Shown here: piece after piece, positions 43,887-54,221 of the stretch
Numbering within the stretch: the stretch's first letter is position 1
Layout of the letters: each line of letters begins with the position of its first letter
Source: Bradyrhizobium sp. SK17
Lineage (GTDB): Bacteria > Pseudomonadota > Alphaproteobacteria > Rhizobiales > Xanthobacteraceae
Assembly (NCBI RefSeq): GCF_002831585.1
Contig: NZ_CP025113.1
Location: 5,223,001 to 5,287,000, forward strand
Reading direction: 5' to 3'
Length of the DNA stretch: 64,000 bases
Program-made: the position numbers and the translations under genes
The notes under the pieces: model-generated
Told to the model about the DNA's origin: nothing
Seen by the model: only the letters and a program-made list of their open reading frames with translations
Database searches by the model: none

Positions 43887-44040
43887 GGCGGCCTCGCTGG
43901 ATGGAGTTCAGTCGCTGACGACCGTAGGCGTGCGAGCTGTCAATTTCATGGCCCTCCGGCGGTATTCGCGGAAGCTGCAACCAGAAAGCGATGCGGCGCA
44001 AGCCCGGGAGTGGCGGTCGGCCGGAGAATACCGCTTGGGC

Positions 44041-44295
44041 CTACCGCGCGCCGAGCACGCGCTGCCACAGCGTGCCGCCGACGACCTTCCAGCCGAGATA
44101 GAAATACAGAATGATCAGTGCGAACAGCAGCAGCGCCGGAGCGCCGGTCAAATTGAAGCCGTCCTTGGTGGTCTGGCCGGTGGCGGCGCCGATCGCATAG
44201 CCACCACCGAAGAACACGGTGATGAAATCGAGCAAGCCGGCAAGGCCGCGGCGCCAGAACGGTTTTGCGAGGGGCGGTGGCTGATCGTTCGACAT
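44041..44295 (-). CDS. RDD-like small membrane protein
   Basis: 84 residues, PFWRRGLAGLLDFITVFFGGGYAIGAAT and LLLFALIILYFYLGWKVVGGTLWQRVLG. The start RRxxAxxxD and the end GGTxWQRxLG are RDD-domain landmarks in a short form with two to three helices. Function unknown. Located between oleate hydratase and the GGDEF gene, same strand. Confidence 0.7.
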   Translation of the reverse strand: MSNDQPPPLAKPFWRRGLAGLLDFITVFFGGGYAIGAATGQTTKDGFNLTGAPALLLFALIILYFYLGWKVVGGTLWQRVLGAR

Positions 44296-44338
44296 CAAGG
44301 GTTCCTCACCAGCGCGACAGACTATTCCGCATCGCCGG

Positions 44339-45553
44339 TCAGGTGAAGGCGACCTCGATCCGATTGTCGGCCTTCCCGGTGATCCGGCAGGCGCGCGACA
44401 CGGCATCGGCGGCGATCGCCAGCTTGAACTGATCGGGAATGCCGGAGGTCGACATCACCTCGATCGTCGCGCTGTCGCGCGCCAGCCCGCGCACGGTGCA
44501 GTCGATCGATGAATGGCCGGCGTTGAAGCTGATCTTGCCGGCCTTGAACACGCGCCGCGCGGTCGGCGCGATCGACGGCGCCCGGTCGACCCAGGCCAGC
44601 GCCTGGTTGCGGCCGGCCTGCTTGGCGCCGTACATCGCAAGATCGGCGTTGCGCAGCATGTCGTCGAAGCAATTGCCGGGCGAGAGCGCCGCGCCACCGA
44701 GGCTACAGGTGACGTCGATTGTGCCGGCCGGCGTCTCGATCCGCGTCGCCGCGACGGCGGCACGCACCTTCTCGAGCACCGCCATCGCATTGTCGAGGCT
44801 GGTGTGCGGCAACAGAATGCCGAACTCCTCGCCACCGAGCCGGCCGATCACGTCGGAGCTGCGCAACGCGCAGTGCGCGGCGTTCGCGACCGCCGCCAGC
44901 ACCATGTCGCCGATCGCGTGTCCATGGCGATCATTGACCTGCTTGAAGTGATCGACATCGAGCACGGCGCAGGACAGCGGGCTGAGATGCCGCAAGGCCA
45001 GCGCGGTCAGCCGTTCGCCTTCGCCGCGAAAGGCCCGCCGTGAGGAGGTGCCGGTAAGGCCGTCTTGCATCGACAGGTTTCGCAGCATCAATTCGTCGAC
45101 CGCGATGGCGGCGAGATCGGTGAGCAGGCCGATGGCGTCGGCATCGAAATCGCGCGGGCGGGTGTCCATCGCACACAGCGTGCCGACCACCGCGCCGGAT
45201 ATTTTCAGCTGGGCACCGGCATAGAAGCGGATATGCGGCTTGCCGTGCACGAAGACGTTGTCGGCGAGGCGCGGGTCGCGCAGCGTGTCCGGAATGACGA
45301 GCGGCTGATCCTGTGCGATCGCGAGGTTGCAGAGCGCGGGTCCACGCGCGGTCTCGCGGTCCTCCATGCCCTCGGAGGCCTTGAACCATTGCCGATGGCC
45401 GTCGATCAGCGTCAGCGTCGACATCGGCACGCGAAAGATCTTTCGGCACAGTCCGGTCAGGCGGTCAAAGGCAAGCTCGCGCGGCGTGTCGAGGATGTCG
45501 AGCTCCGCCAGCACGTCGAGGCGCTGCGTCTCACGATCATGCGTGGTATGCAT
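44339..45553 (-). CDS. GAF-GGDEF diguanylate cyclase with C-terminal PilZ-like segment
   Basis: 404 residues, cytoplasmic. An N-terminal GAF domain (about 20-165, ILDTPRELAFDRLTGLCRKIFRVPMSTLTLIDGHRQWFKASEGM ... GTLCAMDTRPRDF) is followed by a GGDEF domain with active GGEEF (DVIGRLGGEEFGILLP), VDHFKQVNDRHGHAIGD and the inhibitory site RSSD five residues before GGEEF. The last 75 residues (RRVFKAGKISFNAGHSSIDCTVRGLARDSATIEVMSTSGIPDQFKLAI) look like a PilZ domain. The protein may therefore make and bind c-di-GMP. The ATG at 45553 is used. Confidence 0.9.
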   Translation of the reverse strand: MHTTHDRETQRLDVLAELDILDTPRELAFDRLTGLCRKIFRVPMSTLTLIDGHRQWFKASEGMEDRETARGPALCNLAIAQDQPLVIPDTLRDPRLADNVFVHGKPHIRFYAGAQLKISGAVVGTLCAMDTRPRDFDADAIGLLTDLAAIAVDELMLRNLSMQDGLTGTSSRRAFRGEGERLTALALRHLSPLSCAVLDVDHFKQVNDRHGHAIGDMVLAAVANAAHCALRSSDVIGRLGGEEFGILLPHTSLDNAMAVLEKVRAAVAATRIETPAGTIDVTCSLGGAALSPGNCFDDMLRNADLAMYGAKQAGRNQALAWVDRAPSIAPTARRVFKAGKISFNAGHSSIDCTVRGLARDSATIEVMSTSGIPDQFKLAIAADAVSRACRITGKADNRIEVAFT

Positions 45554-45801
45554 CGGGGTACCTCCGGCGGCGGGCACCCTCGCCGAAAGCCGTTAATGAC
45601 GCGTTGACGCAACGTGCAATGCAATTCGCGGACAGCGAGTGCGTACCGGCCGATGCAATCAGACTTTGAACCCTGCGCGCAATGCAAAATGCGGGAAAAA
45701 GTCCGTGATCATCTCTCGCAGGTTGTGGCGTCGCGCGGCGGAGCGGGCTATCTGCCAGCGACAAGAAAATTGAACTGTCGATATCAGTGCTGGGAGGCAG
45801 C

Positions 45802-46803
45802 GTGAAAGTTCTAAAATTCGTGGAGCGGGTTCCGGGCGGGCTGATGCTGGTTCCGCTACTTCTCGGCGCGATCTGCAAGACGTTTGCGCCGGGTGCGGGC
45901 GCCTATCTCGGCTCGTTCACCAACGGACTGATCACCGGCACGGTGCCGATTCTGGCGGTCTGGTTCTTCTGCATGGGCGCCACGATCGACTTGCGCGCGA
46001 CCGGCACGGTGCTGCGGAAGTCGGGCACGCTGCTGGTCACCAAGATCATCGTCGCATGGGTCGCAACCATGATCGCGGCGCGCTTCATTCCGGAAGCGGG
46101 AATAGCAACCGGCGTGTTCGCCGGGCTCTCGGTGCTCGCCATCACGACCGCGATGGACATGACCAACGGCGGTCTCTACGCCGCGATCATGCAGCAATAT
46201 GGCAGCAAGGAGGAGGCCGGGGCCTTCGTCCTGATGTCGATCGAATCGGGACCACTGGTGAGCATGCTGGTGCTCGGGGCGTCGGGTGTCGCGGTGTTCG
46301 AGCCGCGCCTGTTCGTCGGCGCTGTGCTGCCGTTCATCATCGGTTTTGCGCTCGGCAATCTCGACAGCGATCTGCGCAAGTTTTTCGGCCAGTGCGTGCA
46401 CCCGCTGATTCCGTTCTTCGGCTTCGCGCTCGGCAACGGCATCGATCTGAATGTGATCGCGCAGACCGGGGTCGGCGGCATCCTGCTCGGATTGGTCGTG
46501 ATCGTGATCACCGGGATTCCGCTGATGTTGGCCGACCGCTTCATCGCCGGTGGAAATGGCACGGCGGGTCTCGCCGCGTCGAGCACGGCGGGTGCTGCGA
46601 TCGCCAACCCGACGCTGATCGCCAACATGGTGCCGAGCTTCAAGCCGGTGGCGCCGGCCGCCACCGCGCTGGTGGCGACGTCGTGCCTGGTGACGGCTAT
46701 CCTGGTGCCGATCCTGACCGGATTGTGGGCCAAGCGCATGGGCCATGTACCGGCGGAGCAGTCCAAGCCCGGGGATTATCGCGCCGGCGTCGAGCCGATC
46801 TGA
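45802..46803 (+). CDS. kdgT: 2-keto-3-deoxygluconate permease family
   Basis: 333 residues, about ten helices. [31 protein letters not shown] at the start, [66 protein letters not shown], and [31 protein letters not shown] are characteristic of the KdgT family, which carries 2-keto-3-deoxygluconate from pectin breakdown with protons. The GTG at 45802 follows GGGAGGCAGC; the earlier in-frame GTG lacks such a site. No other pectin-degradation gene is adjacent, so the substrate is inferred from the family. Confidence 0.9.
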   Translation: MKVLKFVERVPGGLMLVPLLLGAICKTFAPGAGAYLGSFTNGLITGTVPILAVWFFCMGATIDLRATGTVLRKSGTLLVTKIIVAWVATMIAARFIPEAGIATGVFAGLSVLAITTAMDMTNGGLYAAIMQQYGSKEEAGAFVLMSIESGPLVSMLVLGASGVAVFEPRLFVGAVLPFIIGFALGNLDSDLRKFFGQCVHPLIPFFGFALGNGIDLNVIAQTGVGGILLGLVVIVITGIPLMLADRFIAGGNGTAGLAASSTAGAAIANPTLIANMVPSFKPVAPAATALVATSCLVTAILVPILTGLWAKRMGHVPAEQSKPGDYRAGVEPI

Positions 46804-47088
46804 CGATACGAGCGCGGGGGCACCCGCGAATTGAAGCGGAAGACGCGCAGTTCGGGCGGCTCGTTGCCTGCGCCGCCTGGAATCGATCCCGCCCCGCATT
46901 GATGGCCTTTGGCGGCGGGCGTTAATGGGCTGTTGACGCAACGCGCGGGCTTTGCAGGTCGCGATTTCGCAATCCTTAGCGCGCCGGGATGTACGAAGCG
47001 CGATGCCGAAAATTGCAGGGTCCATCCCGACGGAATGGTTTTGCCGTGTGCGCCGAGCCGGCGGGGAGCGTGGTCAAGGACGGCGGTC

Positions 47089-47268
47089 GTGATCAATGGT
47101 CTGATCCGGGCCGCGCTGGAAATGCTCGTTGAAGCATTCCTCACCGCCACCGGTCGAGGCCTCTGGGGTCTTGCCCGCCGGAAGCCGCACGACATCGTCG
47201 CTACGCTCAGCGGGGTGATCTTCTGGTTCGTCGTGGGCCTGTTCGTTTACGCCGCGGTCCACCGTTGA
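47089..47268 (+). CDS. small membrane protein (59 aa)
   Basis: GTG start, then INGLIRAALEMLVEAFLTATGRGLWGLARRKPHDIVATLSGVIFWFVVGLFVYAAVHR. An amphipathic N-terminal helix precedes one transmembrane helix. AAGGACGGCGG lies before the GTG. Unknown function. Confidence 0.5.
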   Translation: MINGLIRAALEMLVEAFLTATGRGLWGLARRKPHDIVATLSGVIFWFVVGLFVYAAVHR

Positions 47269-47369
47269 CCACCGAGGCGCCGAAGCTTCTTCGTGCTGTC
47301 GAGCGCCGGCCGACGAGGTGTTGGGACCACGCGTCGGACTGGATCGAGCGGTCAGTTCTGCGGTTGGCC

Positions 47370-47387
47370 GGTTAATCCAAATTAACC
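47370..47387. promoter_or_regulatory. palindrome GGTTAATCCAAATTAACC upstream of glmS
   Basis: Perfect inverted repeat GGTTAAT-CCAA-ATTAACC, 141 nt before glmS. The TTAACC half-sites resemble CtrA half-sites, but the spacing between them is 6, not 7. It could bind a dimeric regulator. Confidence 0.5.
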
Positions 47388-47527
47388 AGCCTTGCGCATC
47401 GGCGTTGCCATTTAAGACTGTCGCAATCGGCAATAATTATTGAGTATCTTGCGACCGGCGATTCCCGTTAAGGGACCGTGTCGCCGCCTTGGCAAATTTT
47501 CGGCGATTTTTGGGGACATTGAACCGC

Positions 47528-49353
47528 ATGTGCGGCATCGTCGGCATTCTTGGACGCGCTCCGGTCGCGGAGCAATTGGTGGATTCGCTGAAGCGGCTCG
47601 AATATCGCGGCTATGATTCCGCGGGGTCGCTACGCTGGAGAACGGCGCTCTGGCGCGGCGGCGCGCCGAGGGCAAGCTGAAGAACCTCGAGACCCGGCTC
47701 GAGGCCAAGCCGCTCGGCGGCCACACCGGCATCGGGCACACCCGCTGGGCCACCCATGGCCGGCCGACCGAGAACAATGCCCATCCACACGCCACCGAAC
47801 GCGTCGCCGTGGTGCATAACGGCATCATCGAGAATTTCCGCGAACTGCGCGAGGAACTCGAGGCCAAGGGCGCTGTGTTCTCGACCGAGACCGACACCGA
47901 GGTCGTGGTGCATCTGGTCGACAATCTGCTCAAGGGCGGCGTCGCGCCGGTCGAGGCGGTGAGGGCGGTGCTGTCGCGGCTGCGCGGCGCCTTCGCGCTC
48001 GGCTTCATCTTCGCCGGCAATGACGACCTGATGATCGGCGCCCGCAACGGCCCGCCGCTCGCGGTCGGCCATGGCGAGGGCGAAATGTATCTCGGCTCGG
48101 ACGCGATCGCGCTCGGCCCGTTCACCGACACGATCAGCTATCTCGAAGATGGCGACTGGGTGGTCCTGAACCGCAAGGGCGCCACCATCTTCGACAAGGA
48201 CAACGCCATCGTCCATCGCGAGGCGATCAAGCACACCACGGCGACGGCGCTGGTCGACAAGGCGAACTATCGCCACTTCATGGCCAAGGAGATCCACGAG
48301 CAGCCGGAAGTGGTCGGGCACACGCTGGCGCGCTACGTCGACATGGCGACCGAGCGCGTCGCCATGCCGGTCAAGCTGCCGTTCGACTTCAAGGACATCC
48401 AGCGCGTCTCGATCACGGCCTGCGGCACCGCGAGCTATGCCGGCTTCGTCGCCAAATACTGGCTGGAGCGGCTGGCGCGGCTGCCGGTCGAGCTCGATGT
48501 CGCCTCCGAATTCCGCTATCGCGAGGCGCCGCTGCGCAAGGGCGATCTGGCGATCTTCATCTCGCAGTCGGGCGAGACCGCCGACACGCTGGCGGCGCTG
48601 CGCTACGCCAAGTCGCAGGGCGCGCATACGCTGTCGGTCGTCAACGTGCCGACCTCGACGATCGCGCGCGAGAGCGAGACCGTGTTGCAGACGCTGGCCG
48701 GTCCCGAGATCGGCGTCGCATCGACCAAGGCGTTCACCTGCCAGTTGATGGTGCTGGCCTCGCTCGCGGTTGCCGCCGGCAAGGCGCGCGGCGAATTGTC
48801 GGATGCCGACGAGACCAAGCTGGTGCACGGCCTGGTCGAGATCCCGCGGCTGATGTCGGAGGCGCTGACCAACGAAGTGCAGATCGAGAAGCTGGCGCGC
48901 GAGATCTCGAAATCGCGCGACGTGCTCTATCTCGGCCGCGGCACCAGCTATCCGCTGGCGCTGGAAGGTGCGCTGAAGCTGAAGGAAATCTCCTACATCC
49001 ATGCCGAGGGCTATGCCGCCGGCGAGCTCAAGCACGGGCCGATCGCGCTGATCGACGAGCACATGCCTGTGGTGGTGATCGCGCCCTACGACAAGGTGTT
49101 CGAGAAGACCGTCTCCAACATGCAGGAGGTCGCCGCCCGCGGCGGCAAGATCATCCTGATGACCGACGCCAAGGGGGCGGCGGAGGCGACCATCCAGTCG
49201 CTGGTGACGATCGTGATGCCGGACATGGGGGCGACCTTCGCGCCGATGGTCTACGCCGTTCCGGTGCAGCTGCTCGCCTACCATACCGCCGTGGTCATGG
49301 GCACCGACGTCGATCAGCCTCGAAATCTGGCCAAATCGGTCACGGTCGAATAG
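47528..49353 (+). CDS. glmS: glutamine-fructose-6-phosphate aminotransferase, one-base frameshift
   Basis: Makes glucosamine-6-phosphate, the entry to UDP-GlcNAc with GlmU. The N-terminal nucleophile Cys is in [12 protein letters not shown], followed by [14 protein letters not shown]. At 47623-47626 (GGGG where GGGGG is expected) the frame is lost; one extra G would restore [23 protein letters not shown] and lead into [31 protein letters not shown] and the two SIS isomerase domains ([53 protein letters not shown]). The C-terminus KSVTVE is intact. Total about 608 residues, normal. The gene is usually essential, so the gap is more likely an assembly error than a pseudogene. Confidence 0.92.
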
Positions 49354-49449
49354 TCGCAAGCGGGGCCGCGACGTGGCCCCTTCAAAAACGCGTCAGAATG
49401 GCTTAGCTGGGTGTTGGACTACGGCCGCTTCGACGACCCTGGAACCGCA

Positions 49450-50226
49450 ATGACTCCCAACCAAGTGCCTCCCGCCGCGACGGGTGAATTGCCCCCGGAT
49501 GCCCCCCGCGGGTTGATGGCGCGTTTCCGCAACTATTTCCTGACCGGCCTGGTGGTGGCCGGACCGGTTGCGATCACCCTGTATCTGACCTGGTGGTTCG
49601 TGAACTGGGTCGACAATCTGGTCCGGCCGTTCGTCCCGACGGCCTACCGGCCGGAGACCTATCTGCCGTTCGGGCTGCCCGGTTCCGGCCTGATCGTTGC
49701 CGTCATCGCGCTCACCTTGCTGGGCTTCCTCACTGCCAACCTGATCGGGCGCACCCTGGTCGATCTCGGCGAGCGGCTGCTCGGGCGGATTCCGGCGGTG
49801 CGCGCCATCTATCGCGGCCTGAAGCAGGTGTTCGAGACGCTGTTCTCGGGCAATGGTTCGAGCTTCCGCCGCGTCGGCCTGGTCGAATTTCCCTCGCCAG
49901 GCATGTGGTCGATCGTGCTGATCTCGCAGGCGCCGAGCGCCGAGCTCTCGGCCAGCCTGCCGGGCGAGGAGGAGCATATCTCGGTGTTCCTGCCATGCGC
50001 CCCGAACCCGACCACCGGCTTCTTCTTCTACGTGCCGAAAAGCAAGATCATCGAGATCGAGATGAGCACCGAGGACGCCGCGACCCTGATCATGTCGGCC
50101 GGCGTGGTGCAGCCCGGTGCCAGCGACCAGAAGCGTGCGGCGACGCTCGCCGGCATGGCCAATGCCGCGCGGATCGCCAATCAGGCCTCCTTGCAGCCGG
50201 CAGCGCCGGCCAAGGTCGAGGGCTGA
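49450..50226 (+). CDS. DUF502 membrane protein
   Basis: 258 residues. Two helices near the N-terminus (NYFLTGLVVAGPVAITLYLTWWFVNWVD, GSGLIVAVIALTLLGFLTANLIGRTL) precede a cytoplasmic or periplasmic domain with IPAVRAIYRGLKQVFETLF, FRRVGLVEFPSPGMWSIVLIS and HISVFLPCAPNPTTGFFFYVPKSKIIEIEMSTEDAATLIMSAGVV: the DUF502 pattern. Function unknown. Its stop overlaps the next gene's ATG (TGATG-type), so the two are coupled. Confidence 0.92.
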   Translation: MTPNQVPPAATGELPPDAPRGLMARFRNYFLTGLVVAGPVAITLYLTWWFVNWVDNLVRPFVPTAYRPETYLPFGLPGSGLIVAVIALTLLGFLTANLIGRTLVDLGERLLGRIPAVRAIYRGLKQVFETLFSGNGSSFRRVGLVEFPSPGMWSIVLISQAPSAELSASLPGEEEHISVFLPCAPNPTTGFFFYVPKSKIIEIEMSTEDAATLIMSAGVVQPGASDQKRAATLAGMANAARIANQASLQPAAPAKVEG

Positions 50227-50603
50227 TGCGTTCCGGGCAGCCCGGCACGGCCGTTCGCATGTTGTCGCCCGACGAGGCGAGGCGCACGCTGGAGCAGGAC
50301 GGTGTCACCCTGATCGATGTCGGCGAGCCCTGGCAGCTGCTCGAGCGCGGCACCATCGCGGGCGCGCGCAATATCTGCCACACGGAGATCGCGGCCGTCG
50401 CCGCTTCCGACCCGGCGCTCGGCGACCGCGGGCATCCGGTGATCCTGACCTGCGGCGGTGGCGGCAAGGCCACGCGCGCGGCGCAGGCGCTGCGCGAGAT
50501 CGGCTTCTCCGACGTCGCCGTGATCGAGGGCGGTTGCCGTGGCTGGCAGGCCGCCGGCCATGAGCTGGTACCGGTTGCATCGACCGAGGATGATCCCCGC
50601 TGA
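50226..50603 (+). CDS. rhodanese-domain protein
   Basis: 125 residues with one rhodanese domain: MLSPDEARRTLEQDGVTLIDVGEPWQLLERGTIAGARNI, then LTCGGGGKATRAAQALREIGFSDVAVIEGGCRGWQAAGHELV. The active Cys is in TCGGGGKATR. The loop keeps the Cys-x5-type spacing but is Gly-rich and lacks the usual Arg after the Cys, so sulfur-transfer activity is likely but substrate preference is open. The ATG overlaps the DUF502 stop by one base. Cytoplasmic (no signal peptide). Confidence 0.85.
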   Translation: MRSGQPGTAVRMLSPDEARRTLEQDGVTLIDVGEPWQLLERGTIAGARNICHTEIAAVAASDPALGDRGHPVILTCGGGGKATRAAQALREIGFSDVAVIEGGCRGWQAAGHELVPVASTEDDPR

Positions 50604-50615
50604 CGCGTTGCCGGT

Positions 50616-51737
50616 TCACGCAAGGTGCTTGCTGAACAGGTCAACCACGCTCCCGGGCGCGCCGTCGCCGAAGAACTGCTCCAGGTTCGCAGCGGTCCGT
50701 TCGGCGACATCGGCGCTGCGCGGGAATAGCTCGCTTTCATAGCGGCTAAGCGCGGCTTCGACGTCGTCGGGAGCGGCAACAAGCGCGCGGGCCAATTCCG
50801 CGCCGTCGAGCATCGCGAGGTTGGCACCTTCGCCTGCGAAGGGCGACATCAGATGCGCGGCATCGCCGAGCAGCGTTGCGCCGGGCACGCGCGGCCATCG
50901 ATGCCGGACCGGCAGCGCATGGATCGGGCGCAGCACGGGATCTGTTTCACCGTCCGTAATGAGAGCGGTAAGGTGCGGGGCCCAGCCGCGAAACTGTCCG
51001 GCAATATGCGCCAGGCCAGTTTTCGGGTCGATGGAGTTGATCCAATCCTCCGGCTTCTTCAGGGCGACGTAGGTGTGCAGCGTGCCGCTCGCATAGCGAT
51101 GTGCCAGGATGCCTTTGCCCGGGGCGACGGCCATCAGCGTGCCGCTGCCGATCGCATCAGCGCTCGCCTTGTGCCGGGTGTCGCCGTCGAACAGCGACGT
51201 CTCGATGAACGAGACACCGGTGTACACAGGCTTTGACTGCGACAGCAGCGGACGGACTTTCGACCACGCGCCGTCGGCGCCGACGAGCACGTCGGAGGTG
51301 ATCGTCGCGCCATGCGCAAAGGTGATGTCGTGCCGTGCGTCACTGCGCGTGGCGATCGACGTGACCTTGTGACCCCATCTGATCGCATCCGCGGGGAGCG
51401 AATCGATCAGCATGCGCCTGAGATCGCCGCGGTCGACTTCGGGGCGCGTGCCGGTGCGGCTGCCGGGATGGTCGAACAAGACGTTGCCGTCCTTGTCGAC
51501 GACGCGCTTGGCATCTTCGCCGGGACGGATGAGGCCGAGGAATTCGTCAAACAGCCCTGCGGCCTTGAGTGCGATCTGGCCGTTGTGCTCGTGAATATCG
51601 AGCAGGCCGCCCTGTGTTCTCTGGCTCGCCGAAACCTCGGCTTCATAGATGGTTGCGGCAAAGCCGTGGAGATGCAGGACCCGCGCGAGGGTGAGACCGC
51701 CGAGCCCGGCGCCAATGATCGTAATCGGATTTCGCAT
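50616..51737 (-). CDS. FAD-dependent aromatic-type monooxygenase
   Basis: 373 residues of the UbiH/TetX-like class A flavoprotein monooxygenases. FAD loop: [24 protein letters not shown]. Second FAD motif: [16 protein letters not shown] (the DG motif). Third: [33 protein letters not shown] (GD motif with GEG). The substrate is unknown; TetX-type hydroxylases act on tetracycline-like and other aromatic rings, and resistance should not be assumed. Convergent with the rhodanese gene (stops 13 nt apart). Confidence 0.9.
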   Translation of the reverse strand: MRNPITIIGAGLGGLTLARVLHLHGFAATIYEAEVSASQRTQGGLLDIHEHNGQIALKAAGLFDEFLGLIRPGEDAKRVVDKDGNVLFDHPGSRTGTRPEVDRGDLRRMLIDSLPADAIRWGHKVTSIATRSDARHDITFAHGATITSDVLVGADGAWSKVRPLLSQSKPVYTGVSFIETSLFDGDTRHKASADAIGSGTLMAVAPGKGILAHRYASGTLHTYVALKKPEDWINSIDPKTGLAHIAGQFRGWAPHLTALITDGETDPVLRPIHALPVRHRWPRVPGATLLGDAAHLMSPFAGEGANLAMLDGAELARALVAAPDDVEAALSRYESELFPRSADVAERTAANLEQFFGDGAPGSVVDLFSKHLA

Positions 51738-51969
51738 GGTAGCGCTCCTGTGGTCGCAAGCATGCAGCGCCGGCGGCGCTGACGGCTGCGATGGCCTGAC
51801 CGGTGTCAGGCGGTTGCTTTCGGAGACGCTGGCCGAACCACGCGAGGCGCGTGGTCGACGTGTACGCGACGGCCTGCCGGGCTTGCCGGTTCAGGCGGTC
51901 GTTTTTCGCGACGGCGGAGTGGTATACCGCTTGATGGGCAAAAGCAAGGCCGCGCCGATCGCTGGCAAG

Positions 51970-54078
51970 CTAGCCCGCGCCGATCAGCGGCACGGCTTCG
52001 TCGCGTTCATAGAGATAGAGCAGGACGCGCAGCGCTTCGCCGCGCTCACCCTTCAGCTTCGGATTGTCCTTCATGATCCGCAATGCCTCATCGCGGGCCT
52101 GGGTGATGAGCTGGCCGTGCACTTCGGAGCGCGCGATCCGGTAGCCGGGCAGGCCGCTCTGGCGGATGCCGAGCACGTCGCCTTCGCCGCGCAGCTTCAG
52201 ATCCTCCTCGGCGATCCGGAATCCGTCCGTGGTCTCGCGGATCACCTTGAGCCGCGCCTTCGACATCTCGCCGAGCGGTTCCTTGTAGAGCAGGAGGCAG
52301 GTCGAGGCTTCCGAACCGCGGCCGATGCGGCCGCGCAATTGATGCAGTTGCGCCAGCCCAAAGCGCTCGGCGTTCTCGATCACCATGATGGTCGCGGCCG
52401 GCACGTCGACGCCGACCTCGACCACTGTCGTGGCGACGAGAAGGCCGATCTCATGCGCAGCGAATTGCGCCATCACGCGATCTTTCTCGGCGCCTTTCAT
52501 CTGGCCGTGCACCAGGCCGACGCGATCGCCGAACCGCTTCTGCAAGCTCTCGAAGCGTTCTGTCGCGTTGGTGAGATGCTCGGTGCCTTCGGCCTCGGAT
52601 TCATCGACCAGCGGGCAGATCCAGTAGACCAGCTTGCCGGCGCCCAGCGCACGGCCGACGCCGTCCATGACGTCCTCGATCCGGCTCATCGGCACCGCGC
52701 GGGTATCGATCGGCTGGCGGCCGGCGGGTTTTTCGCGCAACTCGGAGACATCCATGTCGCCGAAATAGGTCAGCACCAGCGTGCGCGGGATCGGCGTGGC
52801 GCTCAGCACCAGCACGTCGACGGCCTCGCCCTTGGAGGTCAGCGCGAGACGCTCGCGCACGCCGAAACGATGCTGTTCGTCGACCACAGCGAGCGCCAGA
52901 TCCTTGTAGACCACGTCGTCCTGGATCAGCGCATGGGTGCCGACCAACAGATCGATCTCGCCGGCTTCGAGCCGCGCCAGCAACTCGCGGCGCTCCTTGC
53001 CCTTCTCGCGGCCGGTCAGGATCGCAACCCGCATGCCGGCGCGTTCGGCCAGCGGCGCGATGGTCTTGATGTGCTGGCGCGCCAGGATTTCGGTCGGCGC
53101 CATCAGCGCCGCCTGCTTGCCGGCCTCAGTGACGGCGGCCGCCGCCAGCAGCGCCACCACGGTCTTGCCGGAGCCGACATCGCCCTGCACCAGGCGCAGC
53201 ATCCGCACCGGCTGGCGCAGATCCTCGGTGATTGCGGCGACCGCCTCCTGCTGCGACTTGGTCAGCGCATAGGGCAGCGCATCGATGATCCGGTTGCGCA
53301 GATGGCCGTCGCCGGCATTGCGCACGCCGGCGGGCCGCCGCAGCGTGGCGCGGATCAGCGCCAGCGCGAGCTGGCCGGCCAGCAGTTCGTCGAATGCGAG
53401 CCGCGACCAGAACGGACCATCGGGCAGGATGTCGGTCAGCTCGACCGGAATGTGGACGCGGGTCAGCGCCTCCCGGATCGGGGGGAAGTTGCAGCGGCGC
53501 AGCACCTCAGGACTGATCCATTCCGGCAGGTCGGGCAATTTGGTCAGCGCCTGCGCGATGGCGCGGCGCAGCGAGCCGATCGCCAGGCCCTCGGTGAGCG
53601 GATAGACCGGATCGATGCCGGACAGTTTGGCAAAGCCGGCCTCGTCGACGACCCGATCGGGATGCACGATCTGCGGGATGCCGTCATACATCGCCAGCGT
53701 GCCGGAGACGTAGCGCTTCTCGCCGACCGGCAGCAGCTTCTCGACATAGCCGGGAGGGCTGCGGAAGAACGTCAGCACGACATCGCCGGTGTCGTCGCTG
53801 GCGTAGACCAGATAGGGCGCGCGCGAATTGCGCGGTGGCGGCGGGCGATGGCGATCGACGGTGACCTCCAGCGTCACCATGGTTCCGACCGCGGCGTCGC
53901 GGATCTTCGGCCGGGCGCGGCGATCGATCACGCTTGCCGGCAGATGCAGCAGGAGATCGACCAGCCGCGGCGTCTCGCTGCGGTCGAGCAGGTAGCGCAG
54001 CAGCTTGTCCTGCTTCGGGCCGACGCCCGAAAGCGTCGTGACCTGGGCAAACAGCGGATTGAGCAAAGCGGGGCGCAT
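51970..54078 (-). CDS. recG: ATP-dependent DNA helicase RecG
   Basis: 702 residues. Remodels stalled replication forks and Holliday-junction-like DNA. The N-terminal wedge/OB domain (LRYLLDRSETPRLVDLLLHLPASVIDRR, VTVDRHRPPPPRNSRAPYLVYASDDTGDVVLTFF) precedes the helicase core: Walker A GDVGSGKTVVALLAA, DEQHRFGVRERLALTSKG, SATPIPRTLVLTYFGDMDVSEL, and the C-terminal LVATTVVEVGVDVPAATIMVIENAERFGLAQLHQLRGRIGRG. ATG at 54078 (a TTG one codon upstream is possible). Divergent from sdhE-mfd, a usual alphaproteobacterial arrangement. Confidence 0.97.
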   Translation of the reverse strand: MRPALLNPLFAQVTTLSGVGPKQDKLLRYLLDRSETPRLVDLLLHLPASVIDRRARPKIRDAAVGTMVTLEVTVDRHRPPPPRNSRAPYLVYASDDTGDVVLTFFRSPPGYVEKLLPVGEKRYVSGTLAMYDGIPQIVHPDRVVDEAGFAKLSGIDPVYPLTEGLAIGSLRRAIAQALTKLPDLPEWISPEVLRRCNFPPIREALTRVHIPVELTDILPDGPFWSRLAFDELLAGQLALALIRATLRRPAGVRNAGDGHLRNRIIDALPYALTKSQQEAVAAITEDLRQPVRMLRLVQGDVGSGKTVVALLAAAAVTEAGKQAALMAPTEILARQHIKTIAPLAERAGMRVAILTGREKGKERRELLARLEAGEIDLLVGTHALIQDDVVYKDLALAVVDEQHRFGVRERLALTSKGEAVDVLVLSATPIPRTLVLTYFGDMDVSELREKPAGRQPIDTRAVPMSRIEDVMDGVGRALGAGKLVYWICPLVDESEAEGTEHLTNATERFESLQKRFGDRVGLVHGQMKGAEKDRVMAQFAAHEIGLLVATTVVEVGVDVPAATIMVIENAERFGLAQLHQLRGRIGRGSEASTCLLLYKEPLGEMSKARLKVIRETTDGFRIAEEDLKLRGEGDVLGIRQSGLPGYRIARSEVHGQLITQARDEALRIMKDNPKLKGERGEALRVLLYLYERDEAVPLIGAG

Positions 54079-54221
54079 CAAAGTCTTTTACACACGACTC
54101 ACGTCATGCGCGCAAGGAAACCCCAAAAGGCGGCAAATGAGGGCTGACATCGGCCGCCGCCGTCGCTATATCAAGCCCGCCCGGCACGTCCGGGCTTTTG
54201 GCGTTGAATGGATTTTGGCAC

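Noticed and set aside
41886..44114. 742-codon plus-strand frame
   Set aside because: Antisense shadow of oleate hydratase with His/Arg/Asp-rich composition typical of GC-rich complementary frames.
51649..54147. 832-codon plus-strand frame
   Set aside because: Antisense to recG; same shadow composition; no motifs.
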